A DNA stretch of 32,386 nt from Isoetes engelmannii (GCA_011763485.2 JAANSK020274824.1:1-32386), one strand, 5' to 3'; shown: positions 1-7,869, counted from the stretch's first letter. Program-made: numbers and translations. The notes: generated from the sequence alone by a model not told the origin.

Positions 1-600
1 ACAAATAAAAGGAAGGAGGGGGGGGGGGGTATTTTATACTTATATATTTTATAAATATAATGAAGCATACAAAATTTTCGACTAAAAATATGTTAACCGG
101 ATTTATGCCGCTAACAAAGTATTTTTCCAAGAAACGGGTTCCGGCATCTTTGGTACAAATCGGATTTTAAGAACATTGACCGGATTTTCTAGGGAGGAAC
201 GCCCCCAATCTGGAGGCCTGATGAAATGATTATGAAGCGTCAAAGTGAAAGCGTCTGCCATCTAAACATATATAAAGCAATATATAAAGCAGTTTGCTTT
301 TTGACGAATATATAAGCCCATCTTCAATGAAACGAATTTGATGGTTTGTCGAGGTCCTCCGCCTTACCTTCTTTTGGTCAGGAATGCTAAACGTGGTAGT
401 AATTTGTCGCCATATGTTCTTCGCCGCCGTAGCTATTGGTCAGGATAGTTTCCTGTGGTGCATTCTTCCATTTGCTATGGCGGAAGGAAGGTATTTCATA
501 TTGCATACCTCTAGTAGGCATCCTTGAGGCCGTCGAGCAGACAGTGGTTAACTCTGCTCTGCTCATTCCATAACAGATTTAGGTATGTTTTTAGAGCTAG
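1..600. other. Left-edge stretch without a recognised gene
   Basis: I recognise no coding domain on either strand. It holds a purine and G run at about 10-29 and two close ATATAAAGC-like motifs near 270-290. If the minus-strand Ty3-type element continued intact, reverse transcriptase would be expected here, but no RT motif could be read in any minus-strand frame. The element is therefore either truncated or decayed beyond recognition. Confidence 0.5.
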
Positions 601-847
601 AAGTGCTTAAGCGTAGCAAGAATAATCTTTCCAGTGCCTTCCCTGCAGATTATGGGCAGTTAGACCGAATTTTTCTGGGAGGTGAAAATCTCAAAATTGG
701 CCTTTTACCACAGTTCCTCCGCTCTTTGCTAAGGTACAACTCTATTAGTTTTATGCTTTCTAATTACGAATGTTTTCTAGCTGATAAGACAACCAGCCTT
801 GGGCTGGACCGAAGAGCTTTCAACTTCAGCATTTCTACCATTCTTGG

Positions 848-892
848 TTAAGCAAAATTGTGGGTTGCGCCGGTATCAATAAGGACAATAAA
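848..892 (-). pseudogene. Retropepsin active-site segment
   Basis: The minus strand reads SFIVLIDTGATHNFA followed by an in-frame stop. The DTGATH motif is the catalytic loop of Ty3-type aspartic proteases, with the catalytic Asp in the DTG at 877-869. It lies about 110 bases downstream of the zinc knuckle, as expected in gag-pol. No flap region or RT can be followed afterwards. Confidence 0.85.
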
Positions 893-983
893 TGATTTTG
901 CTTCTACTTTACCAACGGTAGATATAACATTGTACTGACTCTCTATGTTCTCCATATCTATGGCTGCTAGGATGTACAAAGGG

Positions 984-1025
984 GCAGGTGTGACTCATGT
1001 GCCCCGGCTGAAAACACCTGAAGCA
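984..1025 (-). other. CCHC zinc knuckle of gag
   Basis: On the minus strand the translation reads CFRCFQPGHMSHTC, an exact C-x2-C-x4-H-x4-C retroviral-type zinc knuckle, the nucleic-acid-binding part of gag nucleocapsid. It lies downstream of the gag core in the expected order. Confidence 0.9.
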
Positions 1026-1309
1026 CAGATGCTTGTCTATACATTCCTGCTTTTTCTCCTTCTTCTGATATGGCGAATTGAATGGAGTCCTGCTAGGTGC
1101 TGGGCTCGTTGGCCGTGGACTATAACTGCTAGAGCCCTTGCCCTTTTCATAGTAGCTCTACTTATAAAGGCTCTCCTGTGGTCCCTTACCCTGAAAGCTG
1201 ATAGCCTTTGCCTCTGCTTCTGGCATGGTGCGAGGACTGATGGCTTTCACTAATCTCGTGATCTCCTCGTTAAGGCCCTCGATATATCCGCCCACTGCAT
1301 TCCTTTCGC

Positions 1310-1701
1310 TTAACTTAGCACATAGAGTCCCAAGCACATGAATTCCTCCGTATACTTTTGCACTGTTTTGTTGCCCTGCTGTAGCCTGTAGAAGGACTGC
1401 ATCATGTGAGTTCTATGCTCTTTTGGGACATAATGCCTTTTAAAGGCTTTGGCAAACTTCTTGAATCTGCATGCATCCCTGCTCAACCCATGACATTTTG
1501 CGTAACCTTCCACCAGATTCTGGCAGCTCCTTTAAGATTGGCTATGGCGACTCTGCCTCTATCCTTGTCCTTCATGTCGTAAGCATTCCCATACTCACGC
1601 ATCTCGTCTAACCATGCCTCTGCTTCCAGCTCTGACCTGTTCTCTCCCAAAAACTGCTCCAACTTCCTGGATTTCCAGATATTGCTCAAAGCTGAGTCCA
1701 C
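1310..1701 (-). pseudogene. Retrotransposon gag core domain
   Basis: Two overlapping frames carry the core. The segment 1701-1483 holds LEAEAWLDEMREYGNAY and AARIWWK; the segment 1513-1310 holds FKRHYVPKEHRTHMMQSFY and KYTEEFMCL. The W..DM/EM, WW and F..F...Y.P spacing is the usual signature of the Retrotrans_gag family. The frame changes near 1500, next to a TGA. Confidence 0.85.
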
Positions 1702-2258
1702 CTTCTTCTGATATTCCGCGACTCTTTCATTCCTCGGCTATTGTTCCCTGCTCGGTCGTTTCTTTCCGGCTCGCTCTGGTCTTCTCTTTCCGAGTCAGAC
1801 TCAGTGTCCGACAACTCGGTGGAGCTTTCAGTAGAAGAGGATCTTCTTCTGGCTCTTTTTTTCCCTTATCCCTAGGTTGGGTTTGTTGGTGGGGTGCTTG
1901 GACATTTTGGTCCTGTGGCTGAGCAATTGTTTGGGCTAGCAATGCTTTAATTTCCTGTATATCTGATCTCATTTGAGACATTTCTTGTTCCAGCGTCCAC
2001 ATCCCTACTTCTTCGAACAGTTGGCGGGGTTGGAACTGCCTTTGAGGTTCCTGTTTGTCAATGGGGTGGCCATTGAGTTCAAACTTTCTTGGTGCTCTTG
2101 CTGCATCACCACATTTTATACATGTTATAAGTTACTTATTGTGTTTGTAAGGGCATTGCGGTTGTTTCATAATAATTCAAGTACATTTAGAAAAAAAACA
2201 CATACTTCATATTAATAAGATATATATCCGCATTACAGAATACAAAGCATATAATCAT

Positions 2259-2843
2259 CTACTGATCTCTAAATGAGGGGTGGTCTTCCAAAGCCGTGCC
2301 AACAGTGCGTCCCAAGTTCCTGAGGACATTGCGGTATGATCCTCCTCGAATTCCAGCTGCGAGTTCTTCAACTTTCTTATTGGTGGTGAGCGCCACCGTC
2401 ACTGCTAGTCTCCCTTGTGGTAAATGTGAGACGACGAAGCCGAAGATGCTCAGGGCTATGGAGCGTTTCACCAAAATAACATGATCAGTTTGGTACTGTA
2501 GCCTAGCGTGTCTTCCGAAGCCTGTGAGACTAATCAGCAGTGCTATGGCTTCATCGCCTCCTGGACTGAACTCCTTATGTATGACCACTATTCTTCCATC
2601 CAATAGGCGGGGTAAATAGTACCTGAGTACCTTTCTTTTCTCTCCTGGGTCTGCTTGGGTATTACCTGCTTCCCTATGTCTAGATGCATACACATCAAGA
2701 GATATGGTCATCATGTGTTCCTAGTCGGCTAGTACGAAGCGCTTACTGTTCAGGCTGACTGTTCGTCCGACTCGGGTCAAAGAAGACGTTGCTGAAGGGG
2801 GCAGGGGTTGCAAGACAGTGGTTATCTTGCCTCTGATTCCCAT
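2259..2843 (-). pseudogene. Unrecognised retroelement ORF (ORF3), about 195 codons
   Basis: The ATG at 2843-2841 directly follows the TGA of the preceding frame (2846-2844) and is in the same frame, so this may be the C-terminal part of one longer protein rather than a separate gene. One in-frame TAG lies near 2720; the open part from 2714 to 2259 is 151 residues. Visible segments include LRYYLPRLLDGRIVVIHKEF, a hydrophobic stretch around RSIALSIFGFVV and GGSYRNVLRNLGRTVGTAL. I recognise no family. There is no signal peptide and no clear zinc motif. Its place between ORF2 and gag suggests an accessory protein of the element. Confidence 0.5.
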
Positions 2844-3782
2844 TCATTCTTGAAATGATATGAACTCCTCATCTGTCATGGGGTCCTCGACTGGAATGCT
2901 GCTCCTGATTTTGCCATATGCTTCAATGTCCGAGATGGTGTTGCCGCTGTAGGTCTCGGGTTCCTGGATTTCAAGTGGAAAGTCTTCAGCTTCTCGGTCT
3001 ATGAAGTGTCCATGTCTGGGTCTTGCTGAAGAAGTTGCAGCAGCTCATCCACGCGGTAACCTATGTCCTTGCACTCCTGGAGGTTCTTGATGTCATTGAG
3101 GATCAAGTACTCCTGGTCTTCGACGATGATGGGAGCTAGGCTTGTGATGCCAAGGTCAATGGATTGTGCTATTCAGAGGTTCTATAGGTCTTGGTCGAAG
3201 CCTTGAGCAATTCTCTCTGCTTCCAAGCGCTCTTCTTCTGAGTCTTCTTCGACTAGATCCTCGATGTCTTCTTCATCTTCATCATCTTGTACTTCTTGCT
3301 CTTCAATTGTCTCCTCTTCTTCTCCATATTGTAGGAGTAGGCGTGCTTCTGTCATGGAATCTAAGGGCTGGACATTAATGGGCTGGATTGAAGGCTCACC
3401 TATGATAGCCTCTGCTTTGTAGAAGAGGTAGATGGAAAGCGCAGTATTATAAGAGAAGTATCTCCTCTTCTTGGAAATAGTGCACATGTAATCAGGCATT
3501 CTATGGGCTATGTCGGTCAATTTGGCTTTTATGCCTAGAATATGACTGAGGGCTTTCTAGGATGAGACTAGGCACAAAGGGTCCTATGCAAGGTGAAATG
3601 TCTAGCAAGTGAGGTCCTACTACTTCTTGTAATTCATTGAGGATATGCTGGCAAAAGGGGTTGGCTGCTAATGTGGCCGGTAAATCAAATTCTTTTGAAA
3701 AGACACTGTATACCTGATTGATGTTTACCTGAGCAACATGGGGTGAGGCGTTGTATCATGTGGTGAAGGACATGGGTGCCAT
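2844..3782 (-). pseudogene. Unrecognised retroelement ORF (ORF2) with acidic middle, frameshifted
   Basis: Coding character moves through three frames. The first part has a possible ATG at 3782 and segments HVAQVNINQVYSVFSKEFDL and LQEVVGPHLLDISPCIGPFV. A shift near 3545 leads to HRMPDYMCTISKKRRYFSYN and a strongly acidic stretch (about 3330-3200, rich in E and D). After two stops the text continues with LILNDIKNLQECKDIGYRVD, and a last shift near 3010 leads to EAEDFPLEIQEPETYSG and a TGA at 2846-2844. The intact ancestor would have had roughly 310 residues. The frame is also open above the chosen ATG, but that ATG gives a 5' UTR of about 90 bases below the TATA box, close to the H3-like gene. 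No family is recognised. Confidence 0.5.
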
Positions 3783-3895
3783 GCTGAAGACTAAGTTGGG
3801 GATAGCAAACAGAACTTGAAGCGCCACTGGGACTTGAAAAATTGCTTTGGGAGAAGGAGCAAATGATAATGTGCAAACGAGAGGGTCTGTGCTTG

Positions 3896-3937
3896 TATTT
3901 ATAGACAAACTCTAATTTTCAAAATTTTAGGGTTTTG
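3896..3937 (-). promoter_or_regulatory. TATA promoter of ORF2 unit
   Basis: The minus strand has TATAAATA (plus 3896-3903). Upstream of it, at 3921-3937, is CAAAACCCTAAAATTTT, which includes a telo-box-like AACCCTA. The latter matches the corresponding segment upstream of the H3-like gene at 16 of 17 positions. Confidence 0.55.
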
Positions 3938-4085
3938 TCAAGTTGACCTATTTGAGGTGTTAATGGACATTTTTAGAACTATTTGAGGTGTTGAGCATGA
4001 TTAGGACAGTTTTATGAACCCAATGCATCAAAGTTCATGTGATTTGGAGCTGGGATAATCGAGTTATGCCACTCCCAAGTTGGAT

Positions 4086-4154
4086 GGTGGGTTAGTGTGC
4101 TCCAGACATGCATTAGAAAATCTCTAATGTAGCTGTGGCGCACTATAACCCACC
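4086..4154. repeat. 69-bp hairpin repeat, copy 1
   Basis: The segment starts GGTGGGTTAGTGTGC and ends GCACTATAACCCACC, so the two arms are inverted complements. An inner stem CATTAGA/TCTAATG closes on a five-base loop (4118-4122). Its length is the same as that of copies 2 and 3. Confidence 0.85.
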
Positions 4155-4288
4155 TTGGCCCTGTTTGGGGTCAAAACTTGCTCAAATTGCTGAAGTAATG
4201 ACATTTTCCTACTCTAGAGACTCTAAAAAGTTCAGATATGCTCTTACTTCTTGGATTGGATGAGTATTTCCCGTTCAACTAGTGTCAT

Positions 4289-4357
4289 GGTGGGTTAGTG
4301 TGCGCCAGGGGCCAATTTGAAACTTTCATATGCATATGTGGCATACTCTAACTCACC
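4289..4357. repeat. 69-bp hairpin repeat, copy 2
   Basis: It starts GGTGGGTTAGTGTGCGCCA and ends with TGGCATACTCTAACTCACC, its imperfect inverted complement. The inner stem is weaker than in copies 1 and 3 (CATATGCATATG region). It lies about 105 bases downstream of the H3-like stop codon. Confidence 0.8.
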
Positions 4358-4462
4358 CTGTGCCTATTTTGGTCAATTTTTGTGCAAATCAAAGAAAATA
4401 AGTTATGCACATAACTAAATTAACTCGTTTAGAATGAGATTTAAGCAACAAAACTTATATTA

Positions 4463-5679
4463 TCAAACTTCATAGTACAAAAATTTGCAACGTTCAATAT
4501 TTATCATTTTCTTAATAAAGCTTGACAAATGAAGGTCCTTAGGCATCAGTGTTACTCTTCTAGCATGTAAAGCACATGCTAGGGAGTCTTCAAAATGCTG
4601 CACTATCTCTGTTTCAGCAGCTTCTTGTAGGGCCAACAGCATATCACCCGTGACTCGATAGTCGGTCACGAACTGGTTCATGATCTCCCGAACTAGCTTG
4701 GCAAATGAGGCTCTTGGGATCAGGAAACCCACACTTTTCTGGAAGTGCCATATTTCCTTCATTGCCTTGGAGAGTACGGAGTCCTGCTTCCTCTTCATTG
4801 GCCTCTTTGGAGGCTTACGTGCTTCGGGTAGGGGCTTCAAGTGTGTCTGCTCCTTAGTTGGCTTCCCTTCCTCTATGAATTTTACCTTGTGCTGGTCATA
4901 GTACCGCTTGTATGCATTATACATCTTTATGTAGGTGTTGTACTTCTGCAATTTCACTCGATACTCCCGTTCTTGGCATATCAGGTAAGATTCTTTGGCA
5001 GTACTCACCTGTTTCTTGGGTCTTTTCGGGAATAGGGTTCCACTCAGGATACATGGACACTCCCTCAGGGTCATCTGTGATGGGCTACTGCTCATCTGAG
5101 GCATCGGGCTGTGGTTCATCTTCGAGTTATTCGGCCTCATCTTCATCATGGGCCCGGTGCCCACTCCCTTTTGAGGATCCTTCGTCACGATAATTCCTTC
5201 GAGACAAAGTTTGAGTCTTCTCCAAGTCAGTCCGTCTCCGAACTTGAGGAAGATGGGGGTCTGTCGGGTTCTCGCTCCTTGAAAATCGGACCTCGTTGCC
5301 TCCCTTCTATAAATTTAGTCTTCCTCGAGCTAGTCTTGTTCTTCAATGTCAGCTTCTTTTTCCCTTTCGGGTCTTCCTTGTTCTTAGTTCTCTATTCTTC
5401 CCGGTTATCTTCTCTCTTCTTAGTTCTCCTTTCAGCTTGCTGCTCCTCTAACCTGCGTTTCTTCTCTAGGGCGCGTGCTTTCTTCCTCTTCCGCTCTTCC
5501 TTCTCTGCCCTCTGCTCCTTCCCCTCGACATTCCTCAAATGTTGGGCCTTCTTCCCAAGACTGGTGGTGTCCTTATTCTGGGCCCGAAATTTCTCTAGCT
5601 TATGTTCGCAAGCACGAACCTGGGTGCTAGCAATCTCGAGCAGCGTCATCTTCTTCGCGTTATGTTTGGTGCGGGCCAT
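4463..5679 (-). pseudogene. Histone H3-like retroelement protein: H3 tail, long linker, H3 fold
   Basis: The chosen start (ATG at 5679-5677) gives MARTKHNAKKM. It keeps A1, R2, T3, K4, A7 and K9 of the canonical H3 tail. An upstream in-frame ATG at 5739 exists but would bury the tail. A very basic, K/E/R-rich, probably helical linker follows, with a TAG at 5394-5392. The frame then shifts near 5245 to an acidic segment (HDEDEAE, EDEPQPD, PITDDPEG) with two stops, and shifts again near 5015. The last frame has EREYRVKLQKYNTYIKMYNA, then an H3 fold at about 4786-4499 and a short C-terminal extension. The intact ancestor would have had about 400 residues, against 135 for H3. The fold would place it in nucleosome-like DNA binding, presumably in the nucleus; this is inferred from fold alone. 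It has its own TATA box. At least two frameshifts and three stops make this copy a pseudogene. Confidence 0.85.
4499..4786 (-). other. Histone H3 fold domain
   Basis: The translation contains QKSVGFLI (alpha-N), SFAKLVREIMNQF (alpha 1), LALQEAAETEIVQHFED (alpha 2), CALHARRVTLMPKD (loop 2) and LHLSSFIKK (alpha 3). These match the H3 blocks QKSTELLI, FQRLVREIAQDF, ALQEAAEAYLVGLFED, CAIHAKRVTIMPKD in order. The spacing between REI and ALQEAAE is 16 residues, as in canonical H3, without the longer loop 1 usual in CENH3. The conserved Cys and His of CAIHAKR are kept. Confidence 0.93.
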
Positions 5680-5780
5680 GCAAAGACAATCGAAAAACAG
5701 AGCAAAGGCACCTTGGAAGCGCTTCACGAGCGGGAGCAAGGGATAAAACAGAAACCCTAATTTATGAGGAGGTCGATATG

Positions 5781-5815
5781 CCCTTTTATAGGGTTTGGAA
5801 AATTTTATGGTTTTG
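5781..5815 (-). promoter_or_regulatory. TATA promoter of the H3-like gene
   Basis: The minus strand has CCCTATAAAAGGG (plus 5781-5793), a strong plant-type TATA box, about 105 bases above the MARTK start codon. Upstream at 5799-5815 is CAAAACCATAAAATTTT, nearly identical to the ORF2 promoter segment. The leader contains AGGGTTT, common in plant 5' UTRs. Confidence 0.65.
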
Positions 5816-5843
5816 GCACGGGGAATTTAAATTAGTTAATTTT

Positions 5844-5860
5844 GCCCGGCTTTGCCGGGC
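5844..5860. repeat. Short perfect hairpin GCCCGGC-TTT-GCCGGGC
   Basis: A 7-bp GC-only stem with a three-base loop stands in very AT-rich sequence, about 50 bases upstream of the TATA box of the H3-like gene. Its role is unknown. Confidence 0.6.
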
Positions 5861-5866
5861 ATAAAT

Positions 5867-6567
5867 ACAATTTTATTGTAGGTATCTATGAGGCTGTAGA
5901 CATCTATACAATGCTATATTTGAAAGCTAAATCTTGTCATTATGGTATGAAAATGCTCGTCATATAAAGGTACAATGTCACAAAGACATTTGTGTAGTGT
6001 GCTTAATGTAGTTGTTACATAATGAAGATATCATGGTAATTGGTTTATATATAACAGAACGAAAATATAATGGTAATGGGTGTGAAGTTAAAATTACTAT
6101 CTATAAGGGCAAGACAAACAATTGTGTAGAGTCAACTAATGATGAAAAAATATAAAGCTTATACTCTTTCAAGTTATGCTAAGCTTATGATGTTTGATGT
6201 TATGGTTATCCTTTCAAGTCATGCTAAGCTTATGATGTTGATGTTATGGTTATCTTTTCATGTTATGCTAACCTCATGATGTTAACATTATGGTTATCTT
6301 ACGGATGCTTGACCTTTTGATTATTGATGAAAAAATATAAAACATTGCAAGATTATGCTCTTTTCAAGTTATGCTAATCTTATGGATTTTGATGTTATGG
6401 TAATCTTATGGATGTTTGATCGTATAATAATTGAGGCCAAATTTTATTTGATGAATGTTATAGGAATTTCAAGATAAAAATAAGACCACATCTCACATAA
6501 TCTGTATGAAACCTATGCCAACTTGCATTTGACAATCTAAATATCATGAATACTACAAACTTTGCAA
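5867..6567. other. AT-rich non-coding spacer with 45-bp repeats
   Basis: No coding sequence is seen. The middle is made of the tandem repeats listed separately. A GATGAAAAAATATAAA motif occurs twice (about 6141 and 6327), each time just before a repeat block, so a larger unit was probably duplicated. Confidence 0.5.
6166..6405. repeat. Tandem repeat, about 45-bp unit, three plus one copies
   Basis: Units at 6166-6210, 6211-6254 and 6255-6298 share CTTTCAAGTTATGCTAAGC and TGATGTTATGGTTATC with few changes. A fourth related unit starts at 6361 after a 62-base spacer. Confidence 0.8.
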
Positions 6568-6636
6568 GGTGGGTTAGTGTGCGCCAGAAGGCAATTAGAA
6601 AAGTTCTAATGCATCTATGGCGCGCTCTAACCCATC
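6568..6636. repeat. 69-bp hairpin repeat, copy 3
   Basis: It starts GGTGGGTTAGTGTGCGCCA and ends TGGCGCGCTCTAACCCATC. The inner stem ATTAGAA/TTCTAAT closes on three bases (6601-6603). It lies about 780 bases upstream of the H3-like promoter, while the other two copies are downstream of that gene. Confidence 0.85.
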
Positions 6637-7516
6637 ATGGGTCATTTTTGGTAATTTTAATCTGGATAAGGCTATCTCCCTAGTGGGTTTTCTAACTGCT
6701 ATATCATCTAGTTACTCTATCTAAGCATTACTCCTACCCTTGGAAAAAAGCTTTCCACTTTTCGAGTTTCATGCTTGGGATTTAGTTCCCATGCTGAGTT
6801 CTAGAACAATTAGAACTATGGGTGATGGCCAGTGCTCGATCTTAGTCAACCAAGATCATTGTTCTGATAGCATTGTGACGTCCCCAGCTAATATACGATG
6901 CTCCCATCGTACAGAAACTGGAGTTTCCCCCTCGTCGGCTACACACCAACGAAAGGCCGTCCATCTGACGTGGAATCCTTGATGGTGAGCAAGGTTCCAC
7001 GTGGGAGGATTGGACGTGGCATTGATCCCGTCTCCCCCGGGATCCACCTATGCATGCGGAAGCACAAACGTAAGTACAAACATCAAACATGAATAATACA
7101 ATACCACCTCGATGGGTGGGCATCACCATATCACCTGTAACAACAACATAAGAACATAACATAATGGGAAATCCTATCCAAGGCTTAGACTCCAAGGTAT
7201 GACTGACAGCTTGGGGCTCCAGAGTTCATTGTAGATAGAATTCATGGCAATTGGATTTGGCTGGCAATAGAACATGGCTGTTGGGTAGTCCACTCCATCC
7301 GCCCCTCCTGTGCATACTTTGCAGATAGGCTGATAAGCTTCAGGCTTGACCGTAGCCTGCCGGGTGCATAGCCAAGGGGGCTACTCCTGGGTTGCATCTC
7401 CTCAGTCCCGATGAGGCAGGTAAGGGGACATCTCCCTACCAGACAATCCAAGCCATAGCAGGCGAGCTAGAGGGCGACCACTGCCCACGAATCTAGGGTT
7501 TGATGGTCATGGGTCA
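6637..7516. other. Leader-like stretch without a recognised gene
   Basis: Moderately GC-rich sequence between hairpin copy 3 and the PBS-like site. Open frames of up to about 117 codons exist (for example minus 7195-6842), but I recognise no domain and the composition is not convincing. If the LTR assignment is right, this is the 5' untranslated leader of the minus-strand element. Confidence 0.4.
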
Positions 7517-7534
7517 GGCTCTAAGATCATGCCA
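7517..7534 (-). other. Primer-binding-site-like sequence
   Basis: The minus strand reads TGGCATGATCTTAGAGCC directly after a sequence ending in CA. It resembles the TGGTATCAGAGCC type of site complementary to initiator methionine tRNA, but with internal differences, so the primer identity is uncertain. Position and strand fit the gag-pro genes downstream. Confidence 0.35.
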
Positions 7535-7760
7535 TGTGTCAGTTAGCATAATATATTGTCATGTGGCAATATGAGCTATATATTGGGTCTAGGGGGTGCG
7601 CCACCCCAAGGGTTGCCCTATATGGACTACGGAGTACATGTCGTACGTACGGTATGTACGAGTGACATGGCCAATATAATATACGTATTTATACCGTATA
7701 TTAGCCTGGAACGTCACAGTGAAGATAGTACATCTAGTACTGAAAATAAAGAGGTTGATA
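7535..7760 (-). repeat. Candidate 5' LTR (partial, outer end not defined)
   Basis: On the minus strand this segment has TATAAATA (plus 7686-7693) about 150 bases before a CA end at 7535, next to the PBS-like site, as in a U3-R-U5 layout. It contains an imperfect palindrome at 7637-7669 built from TACGTACG. No second LTR copy lies in the window, so the outer end and the assignment itself cannot be proven. Confidence 0.35.
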
Positions 7761-7869
7761 TCGATAGTGTTTAACCAAACATCTTATTATTTCATTTGTC
7801 ATAGATTTCTTTAGAAACAATTCATGTATTTTATTCAGACATTGTGAATCAATCATGATGAATTGCTTT

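Larger units (their letters stand above)
845..2110 (-). pseudogene. Ty3-type gag and start of protease, frameshifted
   Basis: This is a retrotransposon capsid polyprotein remnant. The N-terminal part (2002-1727) has a coiled-coil-like start, MWTLEQEMSQMRSDIQEIKA, then a Q/P/K/E-rich linker. After a frameshift near 1727 comes a gag core with motifs AEAWLDEM and AARIWWKV, and after a second frameshift near 1500 the motifs AFKRHYVPKEHR, SFYRLQQG and TVQKYTEEF, all typical of plant Ty3/gypsy gag. Further on are an EGLNEEI segment, a CCHC knuckle and the protease motif LIDTGATH. The reading frame is also open upstream of the ATG at 2002, to about 2110. A TATAAAA lies at 2114-2120 on this strand, but its use is speculative. 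At least three frameshifts or stops interrupt the gene. Confidence 0.85.
3938..4462. other. Intergenic gap with two 69-bp hairpins
   Basis: This gap lies between the H3-like gene and the ORF2 promoter. It holds two hairpin repeats (listed separately). The sequence that follows each on the plus strand is also related (TTTGGGGTCAAAACTTG and TTTTGGTCAATTTTTG), so the duplicated unit is longer than the hairpin. I see no coding sequence. Confidence 0.55.
600..7700 (-). mobile_element. Decayed multi-gene LTR retroelement (Ty3-type gag-pro) carrying a histone H3-like gene
   Basis: All recognisable coding pieces in this span lie on the minus strand. In transcription order they are: LTR-like and PBS-like sequence (about 7.7-7.5 kb), histone H3-like gene (5679-4463), an unknown ORF or ORF pair (3782-2259), gag (about 2110-1250), CCHC zinc knuckle (1025-984) and protease active site (877-869). 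The first two genes have similar promoters, and three copies of one 69-bp hairpin lie in the non-coding gaps, which ties the pieces together as one unit. RT, RNase H, integrase and a second LTR are not visible, so the left boundary is unknown. Two neighbouring or nested elements remain possible. Every ORF has stops and frameshifts, so this copy is not functional as it stands. Confidence 0.55.

Noticed and set aside
4463-5188. A simple host centromeric H3 (CENH3) gene or pseudogene
   Set aside because: Loop 1 length is canonical, the linker is far too long, and the promoter and hairpins are shared with the neighbouring retroelement gene.
4463-5679. Giant-virus origin of the histone-like gene
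   Set aside because: Some large DNA viruses carry histones, but the neighbours here are gag, a zinc knuckle and retropepsin, and there is no viral core gene.
4680-5746. Plus-strand open frames of up to 211 codons opposite the H3-like gene
   Set aside because: They are antisense shadows of the charged minus-strand coding region, with S/F/L-rich composition and no domain.
6842-7195. 117-codon minus-strand open frame in the leader region
   Set aside because: Cysteine-rich, irregular translation without a recognisable motif; start and composition are not convincing, so it is kept as non-coding leader.
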